In this document: piece by piece, positions 49,996 through 61,669 of the stretch
Layout: every line of letters begins with the position of its first letter
Numbering within the stretch: position 1 is the stretch's first letter
Assembly: GCA_002633025.1 (NCBI GenBank)
Contig: NMRB01000032.1
Coordinates: 333,932 to 397,931 of the forward strand
DNA from: Notospermus geniculatus
Lineage: Eukaryota > Nemertea > Pilidiophora > Heteronemertea > Lineidae
Direction of reading: 5' to 3'
Length of the DNA: 64,000 bases
Notes under the pieces: model-generated
Seen by the model: the letters and a program-made list of their open reading frames with translations, nothing else
Told to the model about the DNA's origin: nothing
The model's database searches: none
Position numbers and translations under genes: made by a program

Positions 49996-50987
49996 GGGGC
50001 TGGAGGAAGAACGCTCCCATGTCCAAAGTGTGCATATTTCCGAAAATATTGGTCCGATTTGTATAAAATTCGCAGCGGTGATACTTGAATATGAAAGATT
50101 AACAATCACCATGAAGAGAAGTAGTAATGTTATGTAACAGTAGCTAAGACAATGCATTTTGATACTTAACAATAAAGCCTATTGTACACTGTTGAAACTC
50201 CCAAAAATGGTCATAACAGCAGGCCTTGGCCAGTGGTAACTGATTAGGCCTATTCTACATGAATAATGTCCACCACATTCACGAAAAATGAGATAATTAC
50301 CTGACAATTAGACTGGACAACTAAAGTTGGGTGCACTCACTCTTGGTAAGAGCCAGATCTCCAACAATACGACATTGGCCCCTATAGTATGATTTTTGCA
50401 ATATGATTAGGCTTATTCACAGGGCCTATTACCTCACAATGAACATAATTACGAGTGTACGAGTGTTATCTGCAGAAGCAGTGTCACCAGAATTGAACAT
50501 GTTGCATTATGTAAGACAAACACCAACATAACCAAAAATACACAGTAAGCTTACACTACGGACTGTATAATGTCAAGCAGGGTATGTCAAGAATACCTTT
50601 CAAAGAATTAATATTAGTGAATGTATTGCATCATCGCCTTCATGCACCAATAAAATACAATCTTGACCTGAACTTGCAGTCAGCAGATCAGCCAACCATG
50701 ACATTGTGGTTTGTCTGGATCATGCGAAGTGGTGGTTGTTGTCATTCCTGCTATTGAGCACACCCATTAGAAGTTGAAGTAAACATCATTGTTTTATCGT
50801 AATTGTGTGAAAGTAAGTGAAGATTTTGACTGGAAAGTTAATGAGAAACAATGACTGAATACCTATGCCGATTCTGAGGGGAAAAAACAGTTATTTCTCT
50901 ATTTTTGTTGTGAATTTTATCCAAATCGGAGCCATACTTTCTGAAATATGCACACTTTGGACATGGGAGCGTTCTTCCTCCAGCCCC
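49996..50987. mobile_element. About 1-kb inverted-repeat transposon, Spy-like flanks
   Basis: Ends GGGGCTGGAGGAAGAACGCT and AGCGTTCTTCCTCCAGCCCC. Pairing continues inward through tccaaagtgtgcatattt for about 60 nt, then more loosely. Flanks are AAA on the left and TTT on the right with no evident duplication, the same context as the 165-bp element at 15725. No transposase frame, so non-autonomous. Confidence 0.75.
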
Positions 50988-51271
50988 TTTATGATTGTTT
51001 AATTGGGGGAGCGAGGAAAAAATGCCAGGAGCATTCATCTCCCATAGTGCTATTCAAACAAGTAGGCTTCAGCCTATTGGTGTGACTGATAATATCTCTG
51101 TTCCGATTCCAGTTCACCTTATTTTTGTTTTGAATGACAGGGGCAAAAACGAACTCAAAGTCCAGGCATATCTTATTAGACTTAGAATCTAGAATATATC
51201 AGGGCAAATGTTATTCAAGTTCAAGTAGGCCTACCATCTGTTAAAATGACATGTTTCTTTTCATTTTAGAA

Positions 51272-54200
51272 ATGAAGGCAGATTTGAATCTTTTACTGGA
51301 ATGTCTGAAATGTCAGTTAGACTGCCCATCAGCACTGAAGCAAGCACTTGTAACTATTTCTTCTGTCTGCATTGACCAAGGTAGGTATCACACAGAAGTT
51401 GCTGAAAAGGGGAAACTCTCACCATTCTTTCTGTACACAGATGTGACAAGGATTGGGAGGCTTACACGTCTTTAGAGCTGATCCATCATCAGCGAACAGA
51501 ATCCACTTCAGTGGTTGCCACATGGAGAAATTATACTTGACAAGTATTACTCCAAGGTTCCAGGTCATTTTCTGCTGCAGTTGCCCGTTTTTCAGTTTTA
51601 CATTTGTATTCAGTCTGTTATTTCTCTCCTTTCAGCTGGATCCAAAGAATACTTAAGAGAATCTGGTGGTCTCCAATTCATCTTAAACTTAGCCACATCA
51701 ACTGGGTACACAGAAGTTGAAGAAACAGCTATATATACAATTGGCTGTGCTGTGGAGGGAAATGGTGGGTATTGTCCATGGAGCACTGAAATGTCTCATC
51801 AGGGAGCAAGACATGGTCCATGCCAGTGGTCATGAAACAGTGTGGAACAGTTTATGAATGATCTTGGCACAGAAATGGACATTCCTCTCATTGTGAAATT
51901 CACATCTTTTTAGAAATTCACATCTTTTTAAATCTCTCTCCAGTTTTTTCTCAGAAGTTGGTGAATACAAGAGACACTTTTATGTACCTTCATGGCTGTC
52001 TCTCTGGCAATCATGGAAGGACAAAGTTGCAGCAGACAGCCACCTTCTGTATGCTCAATCTTGTTGCCAATAATGGTGAGTAACTGAACATTGGCACCTG
52101 TTACCTCTGAGGTTGCAGGTTTGATCCCCAGTTGGACCTTCATGTTCATATTAATGATAGACAATGCGACTCCTCTTTGACAACAAAGTTTTCTCTCTCA
52201 TGTCTGTGCACTCCAGTTTCCTCGTGTAGCACACAAGATTATGTTGTCATCAGAGCTAATAATGCCATATCTGGCACACAGCTTTCGATTCAATATTTAT
52301 AAGTCTTGATGATGAATCTGTGAAATGAAATTGACATTCCATACCTTTCTATTTCACTCAACTCAGGCCAGGGTCAGATGTTGATGAGAAAGTCAGGATG
52401 CTTACAACTTCTTTTGAATCTGTTCAAGTGAGTAACATTATGCGTTGATATATTTATGATGTTGTAAAATTAATGGAGCACTTGATGCTCCTCTTGTTGT
52501 CAATTTCTTTTCTGCGGTTTCTTTCTCAGCCAAATCACTCTCAGGCAGGAACATAGCAGAACTGAACATACCTCACTCTGTGATTGACAATATGCAATTG
52601 CATCTGAATGTAAAGAAAGCACTTCATCACTTGTTATTTCAGAAACACCTTGACAACAGATGACTTTCTTGACTATGAAAGTGAAAAAGCCAATGTTCAG
52701 TTGTGGACAAGTGTCTGCAGTGCTTTATGTGTTGGTGTCAATAACCCACAGAATGGTAAGTTTCAGTTAGTGTTTCATCCACTGTAGTTATCAAATTGTT
52801 GAGGTAGGACAAACTGTTTCTTTTTAAGTGGAGAAAAATTTGGTTAGTTTCATTCAACTGGTTTTGAAAGATCAGTGATTGATTTTCCAGAGGACAACCA
52901 GAGACTTTGTGCCAGCGGGTTCCCGTATGCATTGAAATGCTTAGAGGAAGCTGCTGGGATCAAGATAGTGAGATCTGCTGCCTCTTTCATCAGTGTCACA
53001 GTGGCAAACAATGGTAATTATACGGATATAATTTCTACAGTTTAATGGCAGCATCATCTGCTGCGGATTATGCCCTGCATAACTCTTTATGACCACAAAG
53101 GATGTGGTCAGAATCAACGGTTACACTAATTACTTCCTCTTTCACAAGACTCTGAGTTCTCTAATCTCAAATTTTCAGTTCACAATCAAGATCGGATGTC
53201 TAAATGTGATGGTATGACAACTCTTATAAATGTATTGTATAAAGTCATCAACCGGACAAGAAGTAATTTGCATTATCTACAATTAGCTGCTCATATCAGC
53301 AAGGCTCTGGATGCTTGTGTAGCAGATAACGGTGTGTATAAATTTTTCTTGCTCATTTCTTTTTCATTTGCTTCATACTTCATATTATTTCGAATGTGCA
53401 TGATAGTCAGGAAATAAATTACATGTTGATTGATTGACTGATTGATTGGTTGATTGATTGTTATCATTACAGTTGAAAATGCAAAGATATGTGGTGACCT
53501 AGGACTCATTCCTCTCCTGTTGAAGCTAATGGCTGTCGATAGCTCAGATATTCAGCTAAAGTTACAGACAGCGTTGACCATTGGTCATTGTACAGATATA
53601 TGTGGTAAGTGCTACTTTATTAGAGGAGGATTCATGGTGTGCAAAAAATACAAGAAATTTGATTCTTCTGCTTTCATAAATTCTACCCATTACTATTTCA
53701 GTTGTGCAGTTTTGTATTATGCTACTGTGACAGTGCCTCTACAACCCCAACAAGGCAAATGGTCTTATCAGATGTAATTGGTGCAATCCCCACATCTGTA
53801 TTTAGCTTACTCGTCGCCCCACTGTTCACTAACTTGCCCATTAATTGCAAGACACTGAATGCTCTTTTCCAGCGGTAAATCAGAAGTTGCTAATTGAATG
53901 TGGTGGCATCAACATCCTAATTCAGCAGATGACAGAATCCGTTGATGATGAGACATCAAAGGCCATAAGATATGTCCTTCAGACCTGTGTCAACAATGGT
54001 TAGTGTCTGTGAACTTGCTCGGGTCCTTCAAATGTTGAAGCACGCCCCATTGAGTGATGGCCAACTACTGAAGAAAGAACCGTAATCCGTTTTAACAGCA
54101 GTACTTACAGTTGTCTGTCATTACAGTTTTCTGTGAATAGATTTTTTATTCCCAAAAAACATTAATTCTAACGATTTCTGATATTTTCAGATGACACCCA

Positions 54201-57200
54201 GCCAATGTTGAATGCTGACATGATGCTAAGGAAGTGCAAATCACCACTGACAATGTCCAGAATAACCCAGCCAACTACTGTGACGAATATGTCCCATGCC
54301 ATGGGCTCTGCAGGGTAGGTTACATGAAATTACCTCAAAAAATAACACTGATATCATTAACACAAGTTATCAATAGCATTAACATCAGTTAATGAGGAGC
54401 CTTGGTAGCCTAGTGGTTATCACATCCGCTTCAACAAGCAGCAGGTCCCAGGTTTGAATCCAGGGGGTCATATGGGATTATTAATCCCCGTCCACATGGG
54501 ACAGGAAGTCATGGTTATTTTCACATCTTTTTATTGATATCTGTTATATTCGAGACATTCTTTCTACAGTGGTGATGCAGTCATGAAAAACCGTAGTTGT
54601 GATCCTGATTATGAAGTTGAGGAAGCCTCCAGACAGGCAGAGATGTCAAATGCTCTGTTGACAGAAAAACAACAGCTTCTACAGCAGTTGAAAAAGGTAC
54701 CATATATGGACAAATGATGGCTTCTGGATAATTAGGAACATGACAAGAAATTGTAGCTGCCTTCATGTGTTCAGCAAGAAATTGTAACCTTGCAGTGTTC
54801 TGCGACCGTAGAAATTCTGTAATCCATCATTGTTTCTATCCTATCTTCCTAAATGAAGTCCTCAGTAAATTGAAATCTAGCAAGTTTTAAGCACATCTCG
54901 GAACTGCTTTCAAGTAAGTCATATCTTTGGAGATTGCCACTTTGCATTCACCTCTTCAAAATAGATTTCTACTTTCAGGAAAGAAAACTGAGGATGAAGT
55001 ACCAATGTGAAGCTAATGAATTTGAAGCCCAAGGTGGAGGACTGATGGACAGGGACGTCATGACACCTCTGAAAACCTCTCTTGTTCTCGACCTTCAGAC
55101 ACCAGCTGCTCCTCTGGAGAGAAGACAACCTCAAGAGATTGATTCCATCAACCAGAAACTGAATAACCTACAAGTTACCTTAGATAACCTAGTGAACAAA
55201 AGCAGTGCTGGGAAGGATCCTGGTTTCTCTGGTCAAGAATCATTATACCCTCGTGGCCCAGAGAGTGGTGGAAACCAGAAAGGTATGGAGTGCTATCCTA
55301 CGATGATGCCACAGAATGTAGACACCCTCCAGCCTTCATCTACACCAAAAAGATGGAACCAAGAGGCTGGGGAGAGTTTCTTGGATGGACATGGTCCGTT
55401 TCAAATCTCACAGTGCCCAGAGGCTGGAAATGGATTCTTTGAGGGACGTGGATCAGCAGCAACCACGTCAGCAGCAAGAAGACAGAACCCAGAGTCAAGA
55501 GATGTATTCCTGAGGTACCATGGTCTTTCCCATTTTACAAGCACACCGAGGCAGCAGAATCGAGGGGCAGGAGATGAAATCTTCAGCATCAATGGCCCAT
55601 CTCATATCAGATCCACACCAAGGAGGCAGAATCCATACCCTGTAAGTGGAGATCCATCACAAGTCACAAACCAACCAAGGATGCAGGGCAGAGAGAACAG
55701 ATATGAGTTTATAAATGATGATGGTCCATCACAAGTCACATCTACACCTAGGGTGCAGAACTTCATCAAACGTCAAAGCAGTTTATCAGGCAGTTTGAAT
55801 CAACTACACTCAAGTACACCTCGGATGGGTCATTTTGAATTTGTGTCCAATGCTGAAAATCATGCAACAGTTGTAGATAAGAGCACCAAGACACCAAGTA
55901 AACGAAAACGAGCTGTTTGGTTGGACCTCTCAACACCTTCCCAATCAGGTAGTTTGGATCTACTCTACACAAATACACCTCGGATAGGTCATTCTGAGTT
56001 GGTCTCTAAGAGTGAAAATCATGCAACAGCCAGAAATCAAAACTTCCAGACTCCAATGAAACGAAAACGAGCTGTTTGGTTAGACCTCTCAACACCTTCC
56101 AAAGGATGCAGTGTACAATCCCTCAAAACAAAAGGAAGTCAGGTTCTCCAGACTCCAGCCAAAGAGAATAGATCTGTTTCAACTGACTTGCCAACATCTT
56201 CCAAGAAAATGAGTGTAAAATCACTTTGTAATGCATCAGCTGATGCAATATTGCCAAAGATCACTGTCGTGTCATCTTCTGAGAGAGTTGTAACCACTGT
56301 TCCTAATCTGCCCTCAGGGACATCAAGGAAATCTGCTGCTGATGATAGGGTGTCCACAACTCCAAGATCAGTTAAGAGTACGAGGTCCAACATTTCTGTC
56401 TGGAGCGCGAAGAAAGGGCAGAAGACTATAGAATTGGTTTATACGGTTGACTCGGACTCGGAGACAGAAGAAAATGACCGAAGAATAGTGAGACAAAAGA
56501 AGACACCTAAACACACAACTCCAGATGAAGATGGATTTGTGAGACCTCAAACACCTGTGAAACGCAAGCGTTTTTCATCAACAAGACCAAGCAGTCATAT
56601 TCGGCCAGGGACACCTGCAAAGCAATTATTTAATCCAGAATCATTTTCTGGAAAACCAGATATGGCTCGAAAAAGAATGTCTCCTTCAGTTGATATTAAG
56701 TCAGTGGAAAAAGGACAAGGTTCAAGCTGGCAAAGTGTTGCTACAAATGAGATGGATAGTGTTGGTAACTGCAAGATTCCTCGGAAATGCAACAAAAAGT
56801 CTGCTTCTTCCGGTTGGACACAGCAACACAATTCAAGACAACATGCTGACAAAGATAAATTCTCAAGCAGTGTCCATTCTACTGACGAGAGAACTGAATC
56901 TGAATTTGACAGATTCCCTCAGAGAACACCAGATCGGCCAGCTGTGACAAAACAGAATGCAAATCTAACAGGCATGAGGTCAAGGAGTAGCATGGCACAT
57001 CAAGACAAGTCTGCAGTCAGGAGTGGTCAGCCATGTGAACTAATCCAGGCAATTGAAAATGGCAAAATGGATGGAGAAGATGATGAGAGTTTTTCTTCAG
57101 GTAGGCCACGGATTGTCCTGAAGTGATAAAGGGGAAACTTAGTCTTCTCCTTGTTTTAATCTTCACCCACAGCAGAGACCCACTTTATTTGCAACTGCCA

Positions 57201-59177
57201 GCAACCATGATATCCTTCATGCACCAGACAGTCAGGTTATGTTCTGGGAATTCCTCCAGAGATGGGGATTCCAGCTGTCATACGAAATAGACAGCTGAGT
57301 TTCAGTCACTGAACTCTACCAAGAATACGTTCTTGACTGTAGAATTGTTCTTTTTATTACTTCCAGCTGAATCGCAGAGCACCACAGTCTCCACAACATC
57401 GTCTTCTGGAAGCATAACTCGTGTCAGTGATGAAAAATGTCCAGGTATATACTTTACATTCATTTCTCTAAGACCAGTGCCAGATATGCGGTTCTCGCCA
57501 ACCACACATTGTCATAGAACGTCTATCAACTTCCAACAGCAGGTCAAAGGAGAGTGTGAGCCAGTCAACTTGGATGGACTAAAAGTAGGCCCTTGTCCTC
57601 ATTCATATTCAAGTGGGGGAGCTGCACAAGGATATAGGCCTAATGCACTGGTCAAGTCAAGTCAAGTTGAACACTCAACATTGTGCATAGGATATACATT
57701 TAAGACTCTGCTGACAGTTGTGGTATTGAGTCAAAATATTTGGCTATTTATAAAACCATTTGGGATTGTAGAGATGGAACTTACCAGTACCATTGGCCTA
57801 CCAAAGAATTGGCACAGCCAGAAATCATACCCTCCTCAACAGACTGATGATTCTGTTGCTGATGATCATCACCGTTCACTTGATATTTTGGTTTGATTCC
57901 AGGCTGTCAACCGGTGGCAAATCTCAATGTCCCTACCCTAAATAGTCGGACTTACAACATCACCCTGGAGACTTGTCCATACACTTGCCGCATCCATCGA
58001 CGGTTGAGATCACTTGAAAGAGAATTCATGGAGAAAAAGAGTGAACCAGCTAAGACCTTGTCAACATGTCTGTCTGGTTGTTCCGAATCAAAGGTATCAA
58101 GGAGTTCACGATCGGTGTACGATTTCCCATTGTCTTCAGAGAGTGATTCTGCAGAGCAGGTAAAGATTGACATGTTTTTCTCTATCTGTGAAGAAAATGG
58201 AGAAGTGCACAACTCCTGCATTTCTAATTCAAAGAATTTCTGACCAACATTTCACTGCTTTGTTTTCAGGTGTCACCACTTCATGAGGTACAATGGGAGC
58301 CTTATAAACAATTCCAAGGCGAAGATAAGCGAAAAAAGAGGAGGCCACGCGTGCCGTACACTGAGGAAGAGTTGAGAAACCTGAAAGATGGTGTTAAGAA
58401 AATGGGCAGATTTTGGAAGCAGATTTTCTTTACTTACAAGTTTCATCCTTCACGGACTCCTGTTGATTTAATGGAGAAATGGAAGAGAATCCAGGTGAGA
58501 GCAGAAGGCATTCTTCAGGCAGGCCTACGGGTGACAAAATTTAGCATTGCTAGGTGATCCAGTTGGTGATATGGGAGAGTTTGATCCCCCTAACTATATG
58601 GCACACCCTAAACTATGTGGAGGATTTCCTTTATGGCCCAATGGTCAGTGTACCTGACTTGAAATTCAAACTGCCCATGCTAGACGAGTTCAAGACCATC
58701 ATGGGAAAGCACGGAAAAATAATCTCTGGTGAAACCATCACGGGGGACCACTTGTCATGAAGTCGCAGACCATAGGTCTTCATGGAGGTCAATTATTGAA
58801 GTTATATGCAGTGAATGATTCACTCAGTTTTTAGCAAAACAAGATCAAGTGGGGTCTTTTAGAGGTTGGGGCCTCATTGAAGCAGAAACCAATTACCAAT
58901 TTAAGAGTACCGGTAACTGGTTTCTGATGGACAGCAACAAACTCAGAGGCCCTGTCTGTTTTTGTTCCAGGCAAAAGACAGAAAGAAAGCAGAGAAGTCT
59001 CCACAATGTGATTCAAAGGTCCCCTTCTCAATGTGTGAGGAAAGACGTCTTCTTCGAGGTGTGAAGATCTATGGCTACAATTGGAAGACCATTTTGGTGC
59101 ATTTCAAATTCCATCGACAAAGGACTGCTGAACAGCTGAGGTGGAAATGGAGAAATATCAATAAACAGAAGGACTGA
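51272..59177 (+). CDS. TERB1: TERB1, telomere bouquet protein, with two Myb-like domains
   Basis: Exons: 51272-51380, 51636-51764, 51944-52075, 52367-52427, 52643-52755, 52891-53013, 53179-53331, 53473-53604, 53873-53998, 54191-54314, 54570-54696, 54979-57100, 57367-57444, 57903-58159, 58270-58494, 58971-59177. All join in frame for 1405 residues; human TERB1 has 727. TERB1 tethers meiotic telomeres to the nuclear envelope with TERB2, MAJIN and TRF1. N-terminal armadillo repeats match the human protein: LNLLLECLKCQL, GCLQLLLNLF, LWTSVCSALCVGVNNPQN, SKALDACVADN, ALTIGHCTDIC. A short coiled segment follows (about 420-450), then one 2.1-kb exon of Ser/Thr-Pro-rich repeats. Exon 14 carries LETCPYTCRIHRR, matching human LHSCPYQCDRH of the TERB2-binding part. 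Exons 15 and 16 each encode a Myb-like fold: TEEELRNLKDGVKKMGRFWKQI and, last, RRLLRGVKIYGYNWKTI, ending at the stop. The start is the first Met after an acceptor; more upstream coding sequence is possible. Confidence 0.93.
53427..53461. repeat. TGAT microsatellite in a TERB1 intron
   Basis: Run of tgattgattgactgattgat and related quadruplets just before the exon at 53473. Confidence 0.85.
54394..54520 (+). mobile_element. tRNA-derived SINE-like element in a TERB1 intron
   Basis: An A-box-like tggtagcctagtgg (54403-54416) and a B-box-like ggtttgaatcc (54451-54461) are 35 bp apart, as in a tRNA promoter. The following gggtcatatgggatta matches the copy at 35043. The tRNA fold itself is degraded, so this is a SINE head and not a tRNA gene. 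Confidence 0.6.
55339..55764 (+). repeat. 24-residue protein repeats in TERB1
   Basis: In the large exon a 24-residue unit recurs about six times, with consensus S-T-P-R-x-Q-N, then D/E-x-F, then G-P-S-x. Clear units begin STPKRWNQ, SAARRQNP, STPRQQNR and STPRRQNP; shortened ones begin QPRMQGRE and STPRVQNF. Most carry a Thr-Pro-basic site. Confidence 0.85.
55786..56211 (+). repeat. 53-residue protein repeats in TERB1
   Basis: Two units begin SGSLNQLHSSTPRMGH and SGSLDLLYTNTPRIGH, and both end in KRKRAVWLDLSTPS, with SENHAT or AENHAT in the middle. A third, shorter one keeps QTPAKENRSVSTDLPTSSK. Confidence 0.9.
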
Positions 59178-59262
59178 TGTGTATGGACTGATATTAGAAT
59201 AGAACTCATGTTGGTATTGGAATCCCAGTATTACAAATGTGGAAAAATGACAAATCTGATTT

Positions 59263-59915
59263 CCTGAAGTTCAGGTCTCAATTATGCTCACGCTAGGCCA
59301 ATTCATCGTAATTCCAAGGTACAATGTAGATGGGCATTGTGCTGCAGCCTAGGTAAAGCCTAGGTCACATATCCACTCCGGGGCCCGTACGGTGACCGTA
59401 CGGCGAGTAAAAACAGACATTTTGGCCAATTTCTACGGTGCCCAGTTTGATCTAGTTTAATTTCCGCTTATCCATTGAGGCGATTTCGGCATAATTCAGC
59501 TTCGATCTGAGTTTCAGTCTCAAAAATCCACAGCAAGCCGCTGGGTGGGGAAAATCGTACGGCGCCCGGTGGCATTTGTGACCCAGGCATAACTAATAAG
59601 AGAGTGAAAATATAGTACATTGGTCTGAACCAGACCTTCCTGAAGTTCAGGTCTCAATTATGCTCATGCTAGGACCAATTCATCGTAATTCCAAGGTAGA
59701 ATGTAAATGGGCATTGTGCTGCAGCCTAGGTAACTAATAAGAGAGTGAAAATATAGTACCGGTACATTGGTCTGAAACAGACCTTCCTGAATTTCAGGTC
59801 TCAATTATGCTCACGCTAGGGCCAATTCATCGTAATTCCAAGGTACAATGTAAATGGGCATTGTGCTGCCGCCTAACTAATGAAAATATAGTACATTGGT
59901 CTAAACCAGGCCTCT
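59263..59915. repeat. About 147-bp tandem repeat downstream of TERB1, three copies
   Basis: cctgaagttcaggtctcaat recurs (with one substitution) near 59263, 59639 and 59786, each followed by ccaattcatcgtaattccaa, gggcattgtgctgc and actaat. The first copy is split by the MITE at 59357-59589. Confidence 0.9.
59357..59589. mobile_element. PIF/Harbinger-type MITE, copy 2, with preserved empty site
   Basis: Same element as at 5494-5714. TAA stands on each side (59354-59356, 59590-59592). The second tandem unit reads cctaggtaactaataag with one TAA, the unoccupied site. This proves a 3-bp duplication. Confidence 0.85.
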
Positions 59916-61027
59916 GTGTCAGTGTGTTGATATGAAAATCTTTACTCACAAATACAAAGCATGCTGAAGTTTCAGTTACTTGATTTTGTTGTTGCATGTT
60001 ACCTACAAGGGTAGCATCACCAGTGACACTGGTATAATGAAGTATTTCTGTTTTATGTATCTCTCAGACTTAGCTATAATATAGTGTCCTTATTCACATG
60101 TTTTGTAGACATGGTAGACTCACCTGAATTGTTCAACGCAGAAATTTAACAGAGAAATACGGTATTTCTAAGGGGTGCTATCCACCTGTCTTCGCCATTT
60201 CATTAAGAAATCGAGGAAATAGATTTTGGAGGTCTATTGTAACCCCTAACTTGTGTATCCAGATGGGAAAGAATGTTTCCAACTTGTAATTTTTTTCACC
60301 CCAATGATAGACAAATGTACGGACCTGCCTTTCCAGCTGCCACAGTAGCCCGAACTTTTCATTGGCGTATCTTATTCTTTGATGAACGCATTGTTATTCC
60401 TATGTATGAATACATCTATTTCTGGATTAAAGAGTTTAAAATTGTTATCGAAATTCATATCTTGTGTCTTATCAGGCAAACACACATTGCCTATTTCCTA
60501 TTTCTAGTTGACGCTGCCACTTGACTTACTGAAAACATGCACAGTGAGAATGACAAAACTGAAGACATGCTTTTGCCTCCACTCACACATTCAAGGATGA
60601 GGATAACATTATTGCTATGGAGGAACATTGGTCATGTCAGAATGCACCTTGGGTCCTTTGGTAGTTCCAAGGACATGGACCTGCTATGGCGAAAGCCAGT
60701 TCAACATTTCTGCTGTCACCCGCAGCATCCACAAGGTGAGTGTCCTGGATAAGGCACAAAAAAAACTATAAATACACACTGCAGGCTTTCCAAGCGTAAA
60801 CTATAACCATATTTAAATATACCAACTATTTGGTTTATGCAGTAACTGAATGGCATGAAAGACGTTTGCAGCAATTTTACGACGGCACCCGAAATACTGT
60901 CAGAACTTGGGAGTTAATGACTTCAGGATATAGATCTACACCAATCAGTAAAATACAACGTTTGTAACACTACTGGTTGTTCTTTAATATTTCAATATCC
61001 TTTGACACATACCATTACGGGTAATGC
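59916..61027. other. Intergenic, no gene recognised
   Basis: Short frames only (for example 60273-60524) with no family features. Possible distal 3' sequence of TERB1. Confidence 0.5.
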
Positions 61028-61669
61028 TACTGTCACACTTGGCCGGACAGCGTTAACGGACGTCCGACGGACAGCAAAACTTTGAATCCGTTCGCATTCG
61101 TTTCTTGCCCGTTTCTCGTTCGGGAATTGCGTTCCTTGTCAGGCGAGGTCCGTTCCATCCGGCGGAAAGTTTTGTGCATGCACAAAACTTTCCGCCGGAT
61201 GGAACGGACACCACCGGGCAAAAACGTCCGTTATTTGAACGGTTGTTGTGCTGTGCATTCGTTTTGTTCGGAACTCGTTCGTTGCTCGCCCTGTACTTGT
61301 CAGTTCGCATTCGTTGACGTCCGGTGGAGTTCGACACGCGATCGGACTACTACCTGACCTGCAACGGGTGAACCGGAGGTGTACCGTATGTTCAGCGGAC
61401 GATTACCTGATAAGGAACGCATGGAGACTGATGAATGACGGATGGGTAACGGAGTCCACAGGATAAAACTGATGACTTCAGGATAAGTATAGTATTAATA
61501 TTGTACATGTAACGGGTCCCGAACAGACAGCAGCGTACACCCTGGTGGACCTCTATTTTCTTCCGTTCGTGAGGGCCTCCAGCGGCAACGGAGACGACTA
61601 TCACCACCGGATAATTTTCTTTTGCTCCGTCAGACGTCCGTTAACGCTATCCGGCAAGGTGTGACAGTA
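61028..61669. mobile_element. 642-bp TA-flanked foldback element
   Basis: Ends TACTGTCACACTTGGCCGG and CCGGCAAGGTGTGACAGTA, with further pairing at cgttaacggacgtc / gacgtccgttaacg. TA at the outer ends suggests a Tc1/mariner-type target. It contains a perfect internal palindrome (61148-61209) and many cgttcg-type words but no transposase. Confidence 0.75.
61148..61209. repeat. Perfect 62-bp palindrome inside the element
   Basis: Two 31-nt arms with no spacer and no mismatch: the left starts gtccgttccatccggcggaa and the right ends ttccgccggatggaacggac. Confidence 0.92.

Noticed and set aside
54394-54470. A tRNA gene
   Set aside because: A and B boxes are recognisable, but the acceptor and anticodon stems do not pair; a similar degraded copy in another intron indicates a SINE.
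57333-57896. 187-residue open frame in TERB1 as a full coding exon
   Set aside because: Only 57367-57444 continues the reading frame with good splice sites; the rest lies in the intron before the exon at 57903.
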